DNA of 7,684 nt from SVTX01 sp045602385 (GCA_045602385.1 JAZSBL010000009.1:1-7684), one strand, 5' to 3'; shown: positions 1-5,604, counted from the first letter of the stretch. The notes: generated by a model from the sequence alone, not told the origin. Translations and numbers: made by a program.

Positions 1-1277
1 ACCGAATAACCAATAAGACTCTTTGCATCGAATACCATAAAGCCAAGCTTTACGTAGGAAATTACACGCAAAGCATGGAGCAGAGACGAATCGACCGCGA
101 GATACAGGAAAAGCACTATAAGAACCAACAAAAGGAGATCGCAAGACAGGAGGCGTATATCGCCCAGCAGCGCCAGTGGAACAGAGAGCGCAATATAATT
201 GCCGCTGAATCAAGACAGAAGCTGCTTGATAAAATGGAAAAGCTTGAAGCTCCCGAAAAGGAGTCGCGCGCTATCAGAATGAAGTTCACAAGCGCGATTG
301 CAAGCGGCAACGATGTGCTTAATATCAAAAAGCTCTCAATGGGATTTGGACAAAAGAAGCTTTTTGATAACCTCGATTTTCTTGTAAAGCGCGGAGACCG
401 ACTTTTGATAATCGGCCCTAACGGCTGCGGAAAATCCACACTTATAAAGCTCATGATGAAAAAGCTCTCCCCTGTTTCTGGCAGAATTGAGGAGGGCTAT
501 AACGTAGAGGTCGGCTACTACGATCAGGAAAACCAGAACCTCGACGAATCCAAAACGGTTCTTGACGAGCTTTGGGACGCGTACCCGAACCTCAGCGAGC
601 AGAAGATACGCTCGACACTTGCGTGGTTCAAGTTCTACGGAGAGGACGTGTATAAAACGGTCGGAGTGCTTTCGGGAGGCGAGCGCGCAAGGCTCACCCT
701 GTCAAAATTGATCTTGTCGCATATGAATCTGCTCATTCTCGACGAGCCGACAAACCACCTTGATATCGACTCCAAGGAGGCGCTTGAAGCCGCGCTTGAG
801 GAGTTCGACGGCACGATAATCGCGGTCTCCCATGACCGTTACTTTATAGAAAAGCTTGCAAACAGAATCATCGAGCTTAAGCCCGACGGATACGTTGACG
901 GCGACATGTTTGACTTTGAGGTAACGCGCGACGGCAAGGCATATACCGAGTTCCGCGAGTTTACAAACGCGCGTAAGGAAAGGCTCGCTGCCGAAGATAC
1001 CGCAACCGCATCAGCAACTGCCAAGCCCGCAGACTCTCCCCTTTCTCAAAAGGAGCAGTACCTGAAAAACAAGCAGGACGCCGCGGACGCGCGCAAGAAA
1101 GCGAATAAAATAAAGAAGCTGACTGCCGAAATGGAGTCGCTTGAAGCCGAGCTTGTGGGAATTGAGGAAGAAATGAACGGCTCTGCCGCCACCGACTACA
1201 AACGCGTAGCCGAGCTCGATCTCCGCAAGACCGAGATCGAGGATCGACTTCTTGAAATATATGAGGAATTAGAATAA
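1..1277 (+). CDS. ABC-F family ATPase, C-terminal part (5' end outside the window)
   Basis: The reading frame is open to the left edge (first full codon at position 3), so the ATG at 75 is internal and the N-terminal ABC domain is missing. What remains is the charged inter-domain linker (about 60-290), a complete second ABC domain, and a lysine/glutamate-rich C-terminal coiled coil (about 1040-1274). Seen in the ABC domain: Walker A GPNGCGKST (414-440), Q-loop YYDQE (near 519-533), signature LSGGER (669-686), Walker B LLILDEPTNHLD with the catalytic Asp-Glu at 741-746, and the H-loop SHDRY with His at 831-833. There are no membrane segments, as expected for ABC-F proteins. These are soluble ATPases that bind the ribosome E-site and act as translation factors or, in some subgroups, as antibiotic-resistance proteins. 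The long linker and coiled-coil tail resemble Firmicute YdiF/YkpA/Uup-like members. Sequence alone does not separate housekeeping from resistance subfamilies. It converges on the nucleoside hydrolase gene, sharing a terminator. Confidence 0.95.
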   Translation, partial: RITNKTLCIEYHKAKLYVGNYTQSMEQRRIDREIQEKHYKNQQKEIARQEAYIAQQRQWNRERNIIAAESRQKLLDKMEKLEAPEKESRAIRMKFTSAIASGNDVLNIKKLSMGFGQKKLFDNLDFLVKRGDRLLIIGPNGCGKSTLIKLMMKKLSPVSGRIEEGYNVEVGYYDQENQNLDESKTVLDELWDAYPNLSEQKIRSTLAWFKFYGEDVYKTVGVLSGGERARLTLSKLILSHMNLLILDEPTNHLDIDSKEALEAALEEFDGTIIAVSHDRYFIEKLANRIIELKPDGYVDGDMFDFEVTRDGKAYTEFREFTNARKERLAAEDTATASATAKPADSPLSQKEQYLKNKQDAADARKKANKIKKLTAEMESLEAELVGIEEEMNGSAATDYKRVAELDLRKTEIEDRLLEIYEELE

Positions 1278-1281
1278 AATC

Positions 1282-1311
1282 AAGCTCCGAGGGTGACAAC
1301 TCTCGGAGCTT
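1282..1311. terminator. Bidirectional terminator hairpin between convergent genes
   Basis: A perfect 10-bp stem, AAGCTCCGAG (1282-1291) pairing with CTCGGAGCTT (1302-1311), encloses a 10-nt loop and begins 4 nt after the ABC-F stop codon. Rightward it is followed by TTGCTATTATTT; leftward by a short T-rich stretch (GATTTTATT). Neither tail is a clean U-run, but the position between two facing stop codons (1277 and 1317) fits a shared terminator. Confidence 0.8.
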
Positions 1312-1316
1312 TGCTA

Positions 1317-2243
1317 TTATTTAAAGACTTCTAAAAATTGTTTTGTAAACGCCGCCGCGTCAATGTCGCGCGCAACGACGATCTCGTTTATCTTGTTCTC
1401 CGCATAAATCGGATTCATATAATCCTTGTTGTATCCGTCTACGTTCAGGGTGAGTCCGCGCGCGTATCCGCCACAAATCACCTTCACTCGCGCGCGCTCT
1501 GTGTCGCAAACGTCGGTATTTACCGCATATTCAATCGCAAGCGGATCGTGCAAGGTCGGGTATCTGTCGGGATTGACCACGCTCCAAAGACGGATAAGCT
1601 CGCCGATCTCCTCTGCAGCTCTGTCATTTTTGCAATTCAAGGTCAGCTCGTGCTGCTCGCGCGTCAGGGGAAGCCTGTGCGTCACGTCCGCGCCGACACA
1701 TTCAAGATTAGAGAGCGACGAGAACATAACGTCCGCAGCTTCTACGTCGCACATAACGTTCCAGTCGACGTACTGACGGTAATACGCGCCGCCCATGATT
1801 ACCACGCGCGCCGCCTTGTTAAGAGAGGTTGGCGATTTTGCAATCACACGCGCAATGTTCGTAAACGGACCTATCGCCACCACGGCAAGATTCTTGCCGT
1901 ATTTCTCGCACGAGTCAATTATAAAATCGACCGCCGCATCCTCGTAGCCGTCGGGCGCGTATTCGGGAGAATTCAACCTATCGTGATAATGGCAGGTGTG
2001 CGGATATTCAGCCTTCTCCTCTGCAATCGGCGTTCCGTGACCTGCAAAGACAGGTACGTTTTCGTATCCCTTGCCATAAAGCGACAAAAGGCGCTTGGTT
2101 ATCCTCGCGCGCTCCTCGGTATTCTTGTATACGCAGGTGATGCCGATTATATCGTATTCGCGTCGCATCGCGTAGTAGAGCGCAAGCGCGTCGTCTATCT
2201 CGTCACCGATGTCGGTGTCAATGATAAGCTTTAGTTTCTCCAT
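1317..2243 (-). CDS. Inosine/uridine-preferring nucleoside hydrolase family protein
   Basis: This 308-residue protein has the length of IunH/Rih-type nucleoside hydrolases, cytoplasmic calcium enzymes that split the N-glycosidic bond of ribonucleosides to give free base and ribose. The N-terminal metal/ribose motif is seen as DTDIGDEIDDAL (residues 9-20). It is two residues longer than the classic DTDPGxDDA but matches a known family variant. Also present are GPFTNIA (125-131), MGGAYY (150-155), N162 with DVEAAD (166-171), and the C-terminal HDPLA (232-236) that supplies another calcium ligand. The start is ATG at 2243, preceded by AGGGTAGGA in the leader. The upstream PgeF-like gene stops only 6 nt before it, so the two are co-transcribed and probably translationally coupled. 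Substrate preference (purine, pyrimidine or both) cannot be read from the motifs. Confidence 0.93.
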   Translation of the reverse strand: MEKLKLIIDTDIGDEIDDALALYYAMRREYDIIGITCVYKNTEERARITKRLLSLYGKGYENVPVFAGHGTPIAEEKAEYPHTCHYHDRLNSPEYAPDGYEDAAVDFIIDSCEKYGKNLAVVAIGPFTNIARVIAKSPTSLNKAARVVIMGGAYYRQYVDWNVMCDVEAADVMFSSLSNLECVGADVTHRLPLTREQHELTLNCKNDRAAEEIGELIRLWSVVNPDRYPTLHDPLAIEYAVNTDVCDTERARVKVICGGYARGLTLNVDGYNKDYMNPIYAENKINEIVVARDIDAAAFTKQFLEVFK

Positions 2244-2249
2244 TTTTTC

Positions 2250-3038
2250 CTACCCTATAAAAATGACGTTCAGCATCGTGCCCCTCTGCCCGTTTGAATA
2301 ACGGTGAGAAAAGTATTTCTCTGGATTGCAGCACGTGCATTCGTCTATTATTTCAATATTTTCGACGGGCACTCCGCGCCTCAATATAAGCTCACGGTTT
2401 ATGCCCGCAAGATCGCACATATACTTTCCTTCTTTGCCCGACGGAACGACGAATCTCTCCGCTATCGCGCCGCCAAGGTCTTCCTTGACCGCGTCGTATA
2501 CATCGGAGCTCACCTCGTAGCAGCAAGAGTGGATGCAAGGCCCGATCGCCGCGCGAATGCCCGACGCGTCCGCACCAAGCTCGCCGCAAAGACGCTCAAC
2601 GCACTTACCCGCAATATCCGCAACCGTTCCGCGCCAACCCGCGTGGGTAGCTCCCACGGCAATTATCTCGCCGCCCTTTTCCGCCTCGAACAAAATCGGA
2701 ACACAGTCGGCGGTCTTGATTCCAAGCGTCACACCGCGCTCGCGCGTGATGTAGCCGTCACAGCCCAGAGTTCCCTCTCGGAAGAAGTAGCCCTCGCCGC
2801 GATTTTGCGCCCCGATCGTAATTATCCTGTCGGAGTGTATCTGCGGACGCGAAACCACGCTTTTGGGGTCAAATCCAACGCTTTTTGCGAAGATATCAAG
2901 ATTTTCAAGCACGATTTCGTCCGCATCTCCCCTGCCAAAAGCAAGATTTAGGCTCTTAGTGTGCTCCTGCACACTCACTCCACCCCGCCTCGTCGCAAAA
3001 GCATGAGGAGAACGCAGAATATTTGATTTTGTAAACAT
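2250..3038 (-). CDS. pgeF: YfiH/PgeF (LACC1-like) purine nucleoside phosphorylase family protein
   Basis: A 262-residue protein of the Cu-oxidase_4/YfiH family. Known members are E. coli YfiH (proposed peptidoglycan editing factor) and human LACC1/FAMIN, which act on purine nucleosides (phosphorolysis and adenosine deamination). The family metal triad is visible: His68 in QIHSD, Cys112 in TADCVP and His132 in HAGWRGT. GPCIHSCCYEV (166-176) and the C-terminal YFSHRYSNGQRG (242-253) are also family signatures. No signal peptide is present, so it is cytoplasmic. I place the start at ATG 3038 because AGGAGGGG lies just upstream with ideal spacing. The frame stays open to 3146, but the ATG at 3059 would put this ribosome binding site inside the coding region, and the -10 box at 3079-3084 leaves almost no leader for it. 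It is first gene of an operon with the nucleoside hydrolase, which favours the nucleoside role over peptidoglycan editing (inference). Confidence 0.93.
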   Translation of the reverse strand: MFTKSNILRSPHAFATRRGGVSVQEHTKSLNLAFGRGDADEIVLENLDIFAKSVGFDPKSVVSRPQIHSDRIITIGAQNRGEGYFFREGTLGCDGYITRERGVTLGIKTADCVPILFEAEKGGEIIAVGATHAGWRGTVADIAGKCVERLCGELGADASGIRAAIGPCIHSCCYEVSSDVYDAVKEDLGGAIAERFVVPSGKEGKYMCDLAGINRELILRRGVPVENIEIIDECTCCNPEKYFSHRYSNGQRGTMLNVIFIG

Positions 3039-3078
3039 GCACGCCCCTCCTCTGCACATTTTGTTTTCCCATACTATA

Positions 3079-3107
3079 ATTATATAGCATATCCGGTCTA
3101 ATTGCAA
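3079..3107 (-). promoter_or_regulatory. Sigma-A promoter of the pgeF-nucleoside hydrolase operon
   Basis: Reading leftward, a -35 box TTGCAA (3107-3102), a 17-bp spacer and a perfect -10 TATAAT (3084-3079) are seen. Transcription would start near 3072, giving a leader of about 34 nt that carries the AGGAGGGG ribosome binding site of the gene starting at 3038. Confidence 0.85.
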
Positions 3108-3136
3108 GAGCCGACGGGGATTTTGTTTTGGATAGG

Positions 3137-3164
3137 AAAAAGCCACCCTGTGGGGTGGCTTTTT
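3137..3164. terminator. Terminator hairpin after the lipoprotein gene
   Basis: AAAAAGCCACCC, TGTG loop, GGGTGGCTTTTT: a 7-bp GC-rich stem extended by five A:T pairs. Read leftward, it lies 9 nt after the stop codon of the lipoprotein gene (3174) and has a T-run (with the sequence TTTTTCC), so it is that gene's intrinsic terminator. It is symmetric and could also act rightward. Twenty-five of 26 bases (3137-3162) recur at 4097-4122. Confidence 0.9.
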
Positions 3165-3173
3165 GTATGTATT

Positions 3174-3983
3174 TTAATTTGGCGCGGCGGTATATTTCAA
3201 TATCAGTTCGTCAAGCGTCGTATCGACCAGCACACACGTGGCGCCGCTTTCTGTATAAAATATACTAGGGGCAATGAAAGTCAGATCTCCGAAGATCGTT
3301 TGTAACGTATAATTGTATGGGTCAAGATCGGGCAAGTCTAAATCTACGTCATAATCAAACTCAAGCTCCTCGATCGGGATCTCACACACTATGGCTTTGT
3401 TGCTGTCATATAGCTTGCCGTAGGCGTTATACGCAATAAAGCCCTTACGGCTTGAGTGACTGTCTCCTTCGGAAAAATTGGGGGTGTATTCCAATTTATA
3501 GAAATATTCGGTATCAGTGCGGTAATTGCCGTTGTTAATTCTTATTACTTTTTGTTCTCCGTTCGATAAAATAAAAACAACGGTGGTTGAGCTTCCGCCT
3601 GCAATTAATCCGTTTTCTCTTGCAATAGGAGATACCGCCAAAGCGCAGTAATCATCAAAAATTCTTTTTATAACAGCCGCATCTTTGGAGACGGAAATGT
3701 TTTTTAGATTTCCGGGCGCAACTCCGACGTATTCGGTTATTATTTTCAACTCTGTGATGTCGTCCGCTGTGATCTCTGCAAGCCATTCGCAGCCTGAAAG
3801 CTCACGGAGAAGGTCGGCCTTTTTGTCGGGTGTGTCTTTCTCCTCGTCCTCTTTCGGTTGATTTTCCTTGCGCGTAATCTCGGATGAAGTTGTCCCGCCA
3901 CTGTCCTCGGTCGTATCGCCACTCGCGCAGCCCAGGGAAAAAATCAATAGCGTTGTAAGAATAATAAACAGAATCTTTTTCAT
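3174..3983 (-). CDS. Putative lipoprotein of unknown function
   Basis: A 269-residue protein with an N-terminal Lys-Lys, a hydrophobic stretch and a lipobox-like SLGC with Cys19 as the presumed lipidated residue; it should be anchored to the outer face of the membrane. A Ser/Thr/Asp/Glu/Lys-rich linker (about 20-60) follows, then a folded region (about 60-269) that I do not recognise. That region includes an acidic segment around 215-225 (DYDVDLDLPDLD). I see no catalytic motif or further membrane segment. The start is ATG 3983 with GGAGGGG 8 nt upstream. It is a single-gene unit with its own promoter (4013-4041) and terminator (3137-3164). The lipobox has Ser at -3 and Leu at -2, less canonical than Leu-Ala/Ser-Gly-Cys. 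Confidence 0.85.
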   Translation of the reverse strand: MKKILFIILTTLLIFSLGCASGDTTEDSGGTTSSEITRKENQPKEDEEKDTPDKKADLLRELSGCEWLAEITADDITELKIITEYVGVAPGNLKNISVSKDAAVIKRIFDDYCALAVSPIARENGLIAGGSSTTVVFILSNGEQKVIRINNGNYRTDTEYFYKLEYTPNFSEGDSHSSRKGFIAYNAYGKLYDSNKAIVCEIPIEELEFDYDVDLDLPDLDPYNYTLQTIFGDLTFIAPSIFYTESGATCVLVDTTLDELILKYTAAPN

Positions 3984-4012
3984 TCTGCGCCCCTCCTTTT
4001 CGGTGTGATTAA

Positions 4013-4041
4013 ATTATAACACAACGGCAACGGTTTTGCAA
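4013..4041 (-). promoter_or_regulatory. Sigma-A promoter of the lipoprotein gene
   Basis: Leftward -35 TTGCAA (4041-4036), 17-bp spacer, -10 TATAAT (4018-4013), the same hexamers and spacing as the pgeF promoter. The predicted start is near 4006, about 23 nt upstream of ATG 3983, with the GGAGG site (3996-3992) between. Confidence 0.85.
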
Positions 4042-4056
4042 CCCGTTTTGTTGAAG

Positions 4057-4142
4057 CGCTACGCGGTTCTCGGTTCGAATCTCGCTCCGCCAACGAAAAA
4101 AGCCACCCTGTTGGGTGGCTTTCGCCCAAGGAGAAGGAGAGA
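4057..4142 (+). repeat. Composite intergenic repeat, copy 1 (tRNA-Ser-end-like plus hairpin)
   Basis: This unit runs in order: a 34-nt block (4057-4090) containing GGTTCGAATC and ending in CTCCGC followed by CA; a terminator-like hairpin GCCACCC-TGTT-GGGTGGC (4102-4119) with A-rich and T-rich flanks; and the tail GGAGAAGGAGAGA (4130-4142). The block recalls the T-loop plus acceptor/CCA end of a bacterial tRNA-Ser. The T-stem does not pair properly and no anticodon or D arm precedes it, so it is not a working tRNA. Copy 2 lies 248 bp downstream. Confidence 0.75.
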
Positions 4143-4304
4143 TTTTCGCACAAAGTCGCGCACGACTTTGCTTGCACTGTTGCAACTAAGACTTTTGCCT
4201 TCCCTCGCCCTACGGATCTCGGTCGGCAAAAATCAAGTTGCTGCCACTCGAAAAATCTCCCTTCATCTCGCACTGCGAGCGGTCGATTTTTCTCCCTCTC
4301 TCAC
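4143..4304. other. Spacer between the repeat copies, no gene seen
   Basis: The spacer contains a perfect 7-bp hairpin, AAAGTCG-CGCA-CGACTTT (4152-4169). Imperfect inverted ends (GAGATTTTCG near 4139-4149 against CGAAAAATCTC near 4250-4260) bracket about 120 bp. Reading frames cross it on both strands (4036-4446 rightward and 3980-4273 leftward). They run through the hairpins and tRNA-like blocks, lack ribosome binding sites, and look accidental. It is probably part of an interspersed extragenic element. Confidence 0.5.
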
Positions 4305-4392
4305 CGCTACGCGGTTCTCAATTCGAATCTCGCTCCGCAACGCAAAAAGGGCACCCATTTGGGTACCCTTTGCGTTGGCGGAGAAGGAGAGA
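4305..4392 (+). repeat. Composite intergenic repeat, copy 2
   Basis: The first 34 nt (4305-4338) match copy 1 at 32 of 34 positions, differing only at the GG/AA before TTCGAATC. A stronger hairpin follows and the unit ends with the same GGAGAAGGAGAGA (4380-4392). The hairpin sequence differs from copy 1 (GGGCACCC/GGGTACCC instead of GCCACCC/GGGTGGC) while the stem position is kept. That pattern suggests that the structure, not the sequence, is maintained. Confidence 0.75.
4333..4383 (-). terminator. Long hairpin terminator ending the putative leftward RNA
   Basis: The core GGGTACCC-AAAT-GGGTGCCC (reading leftward) is followed by TTTTT (4348-4344). The outer arms also pair: CTCCGC, then AACGCAAA, against TTTGCGTT, then GGCGGAG, with one bulged C and two unpaired A. 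The result is an almost continuous stem of more than 20 bp. Rightward the tail is only TTT, so leftward termination is favoured. Confidence 0.75.
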
Positions 4393-4536
4393 ACCTCTTC
4401 CCCACTAAATACAGGTATATTTCCTCTTAAAATCCACTATATATAGTGCCTTTTCGAATATAAGGCGCATTTTAGGCACAAAAATTTTTACAAACCTCTT
4501 TTTCTTTGTGCCATAAGGCCTGCGCCCAATTGGCAC
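4344..4536 (-). ncRNA. Candidate structured small RNA of about 190 nt
   Basis: A consensus leftward promoter (4543-4571) is followed, with no convincing coding frame, by a strong terminator (4333-4383). The predicted RNA begins with TTGTGCCA (4538-4531), which pairs perfectly with TGGCACAA (4513-4506). The same second element extended, GGCACAAA, can instead pair with TTTGTGCC (4482-4475), so two exclusive stems are possible. Further down is the perfect palindrome CACTATATATAGTG (4448-4435). The only frames inside are an 8-codon ATGGCACAA... frame and a 21-codon frame from 4472, neither with a proper ribosome binding site. I do not recognise a known RNA family. The alternative is a leader whose downstream gene has been lost, because the next leftward gene has its own promoter. 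Confidence 0.5.
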
Positions 4537-4542
4537 AACTTT

Positions 4543-4571
4543 ATTATACAACAAAAATCGACAATTGTCAA
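4543..4571 (-). promoter_or_regulatory. Perfect consensus leftward sigma-A promoter
   Basis: TTGACA (4571-4566), 17-bp spacer, TATAAT (4548-4543): both hexamers match the consensus exactly. The -35 overlaps the palindrome GACAATTGTC (4560-4569), a possible operator. The predicted start is near 4536. Nothing but the untranslated region above lies downstream before a terminator. Confidence 0.85.
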
Positions 4572-4615
4572 CCATTAAAATCCAAGTAAAAAATAATTCA
4601 CATTTAAGCAATAAA

Positions 4616-4633
4616 AACGAAGCGCGCTTCGTT
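4616..4633. promoter_or_regulatory. Perfect 18-bp palindrome, candidate operator
   Basis: AACGAAGCGCGCTTCGTT equals its own reverse complement and overlaps the first two bases of the -35 box (4632-4637) of the promoter for the XRE-type regulator. It is not followed by a T-run, so it is not a terminator. Its place and symmetry suit binding by a dimeric regulator, probably the adjacent gene's own product (inference). Confidence 0.6.
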
Positions 4634-4660
4634 GCCAACTAATTCCCTCTATTTTACAAT
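4632..4660 (+). promoter_or_regulatory. Promoter of the XRE regulator / DUF6514 operon
   Basis: -35 TTGCCA (4632-4637), 17-bp spacer, -10 TACAAT (4655-4660); predicted start near 4667, about 25 nt before the ATG at 4692. It is divergent from the consensus promoter at 4543-4571, with about 60 bp between the two -35 boxes. Confidence 0.7.
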
Positions 4661-4691
4661 TAATATACAAAACGAGAGGGGGGAGCGCGCG

Positions 4692-4910
4692 ATGAGCAAT
4701 TTCGGCAAATTAGTCCGGGATAAACGCGAGCGAAAAGGCTGGACGATCAGGCGCGCTGCGGAAGAAGCCGGTCTCAGCGATAGAGGCCTTGAAATGATAG
4801 AACTCGGCGATTCCGACCCTAAGCTCTCGAACGTATTGAACATTGCGCATGCCCTGGAAATTGATCTTGGCGAGATGAACGTTTGCAAACCGGAGATAGA
4901 ATACGTCTAA
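4692..4910 (+). CDS. Small XRE/Cro-type helix-turn-helix DNA-binding protein
   Basis: A 72-residue protein that is essentially a single HTH_3 domain. It has FGKLVRDKRERKGWTIRRAA (4-23) as the first helices, the AEEAGLSDRGLEMIELGDS (23-41) helix-turn-helix with the typical E-x-G-x-S/D end, then KLSNVLNIAHALEIDLGEM (44-62), the usual last helices. Such proteins bind operator DNA as dimers and act as repressors or activators. The start is ATG 4692, preceded by GAGAGGGGGGAG; the open frame reaches back to a TTG at 4632 inside the promoter, which is rejected. A perfect palindrome over the -35 region suggests self-regulation. The next gene begins 35 nt after its stop and is probably co-transcribed. 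Confidence 0.88.
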   Translation: MSNFGKLVRDKRERKGWTIRRAAEEAGLSDRGLEMIELGDSDPKLSNVLNIAHALEIDLGEMNVCKPEIEYV

Positions 4911-4945
4911 GCAGTCCGACTTTCAAAGAAAGGAGGACGCGCTGA

Positions 4946-5167
4946 ATGGATTGCAAATACGTTTTAGTTCGCGATACATACTCAGACGACACCGGAACCC
5001 ACGAGGGCTACGGTATTGCCTTGGTAGCTCGCGAAAGCGTCACAATTTCCGCCGCACACGATCTATCATGTAGCGAAAGCGAAGTGGCTGACCTTGTGAG
5101 GAAGTGCAATAGGATGAAGATCTCACCTATACACTTTCAAGATGTCGTTGACGACTTCTTGACCTAA
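4946..5167 (+). CDS. Small DUF6514-like protein of unknown function
   Basis: A 73-residue acidic protein with no membrane segment or signal peptide. The layout resembles DUF6514, a small clostridial family. It has an N-terminal YVLVRDTY strand (5-12), EGYGIALVA (20-28), a central DLSCSESEVADLVRKCNRMKI region (39-59), and the ending SPIHFQDVVDDFL (60-72), where family members typically carry a similar H-x-x-D-V-x-x-D-F-L. The family assignment is from memory and is moderately sure; no biochemical role is known to me. The start is ATG 4946 with AGGAGG at 4931-4936 and 9-nt spacing. It is the second gene after the HTH regulator and is followed by a terminator. Confidence 0.8.
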   Translation: MDCKYVLVRDTYSDDTGTHEGYGIALVARESVTISAAHDLSCSESEVADLVRKCNRMKISPIHFQDVVDDFLT

Positions 5168-5175
5168 TGAAACAA

Positions 5176-5214
5176 GAGCGGACACCTCGCGGTGCCCGCT
5201 CGACTTGCTTTTTT
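5176..5214 (+). terminator. Terminator after the DUF6514-like gene
   Basis: GAGCGGACACC (5176-5186), TCGC loop, GGTGCCCGCTC (5191-5201), an 11-bp stem with one A/C mismatch, then GACTTGC and six T (5209-5214). The 7-nt gap between stem and T-run makes it less than ideal, so some read-through into the next gene is plausible. Confidence 0.75.
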
Positions 5215-5254
5215 CTCACGAAAAGCGGTCATACATATATAGAAGGAAAAGACA

Positions 5255-5599
5255 ATGAAAAACAAAAAGAACCTTACGGCGATCTTGGCTCTGATATTGA
5301 CCGTAGTCGCCCTTCTCGGCATCTTTACCGCCTGCGGCGGCTTGCCGTCCGCCGATGAACGCGAAGAGACCACGACAATACAAACGCCGGATCCCATCCC
5401 GGAATACACCGGAGAAATAGTCGAGCCCGTAGAGCCGCAGTATACAACCCGATACGCGGCAAGCAGCGAAAGCGATAAATACCATAGGACAAGCTGCCAC
5501 TACGTAGACCAGATACTCTCGTGGAACCTAATTTATTTTTACTCAGAGGAATCCGCGCGCCGCGCCGGGTATTCCCCGTGCTCGGTGTGTAACCCATAA
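5255..5599 (+). CDS. Lipoprotein with an Ada-like zinc-binding C-terminal domain
   Basis: A 114-residue protein. The N-terminus MKNKKN plus a hydrophobic stretch (8-25) ends in the lipobox FTAC with Cys27, so it should be lipidated on the outer membrane face. A Glu/Thr/Pro-rich linker (31-65) follows. The C-terminal 48 residues have His77-x3-Cys81 (KYHRTSC), then YFYSEESARRAGYSPCSVCNP-type spacing with Cys109-x2-Cys112. This matches the zinc knuckle of the Ada N-terminal domain (C-x3-C-x26-C-x2-C) with the first Cys replaced by His. In Ada that first Cys accepts methyl groups, so here only a structural or binding role is expected. Similar tails occur on secreted or nuclease-like Firmicute proteins. 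The start is ATG 5255 with AGAAGG (5241-5246) upstream. I found no clear promoter of its own. Confidence 0.85.
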   Translation: MKNKKNLTAILALILTVVALLGIFTACGGLPSADEREETTTIQTPDPIPEYTGEIVEPVEPQYTTRYAASSESDKYHRTSCHYVDQILSWNLIYFYSEESARRAGYSPCSVCNP

Positions 5600-5604
5600 C
5601 AATT

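Noticed and set aside
1338..2234. Long rightward open frame (298 codons) opposite the nucleoside hydrolase
   Set aside because: It is the antisense shadow of a gene with clear family motifs; its composition is Arg/Val-rich and unlike a real protein.
2304..2951. Rightward open frame (215 codons) opposite pgeF
   Set aside because: It is an antisense shadow of a well-supported gene and has no domain motifs.
3039..3146. 36-codon N-terminal extension of the PgeF protein
   Set aside because: It covers the promoter -10 and -35 boxes and the AGGAGGGG ribosome binding site of the ATG at 3038; the family begins at that ATG.
4057..4092. A functional tRNA-Ser gene
   Set aside because: Only a 3'-end-like stretch is present; the T-stem mispairs, and no anticodon arm, D arm or matching 5' acceptor strand is found upstream in either copy or orientation.
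4057..4392. CRISPR array
   Set aside because: There are only two repeat units, 248 bp apart, with unequal hairpin sequences and no regular spacers; no cas genes are in the window.
3980..4446. Two opposing frames (leftward 3980-4273, rightward 4036-4446) as hypothetical proteins
   Set aside because: Both translate through the tRNA-like repeat blocks and terminator hairpins, and lack ribosome binding sites.
4405..4638. Leftward 77-codon frame
   Set aside because: Its start lies upstream of the consensus promoter at 4543-4571, so the transcript could not contain it; the internal ATG at 4472 has no ribosome binding site.
5216..5254. Promoter directly before the zinc-knuckle lipoprotein
   Set aside because: AT-rich CATACATATATAG is present but sits too close to the ribosome binding site and no -35 fits; read-through from the imperfect terminator upstream is as likely.
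5164..5597. Leftward frames opposite the zinc-knuckle lipoprotein
   Set aside because: They overlap a rightward gene with a signal peptide, lipobox and zinc motif, and show no features of their own.
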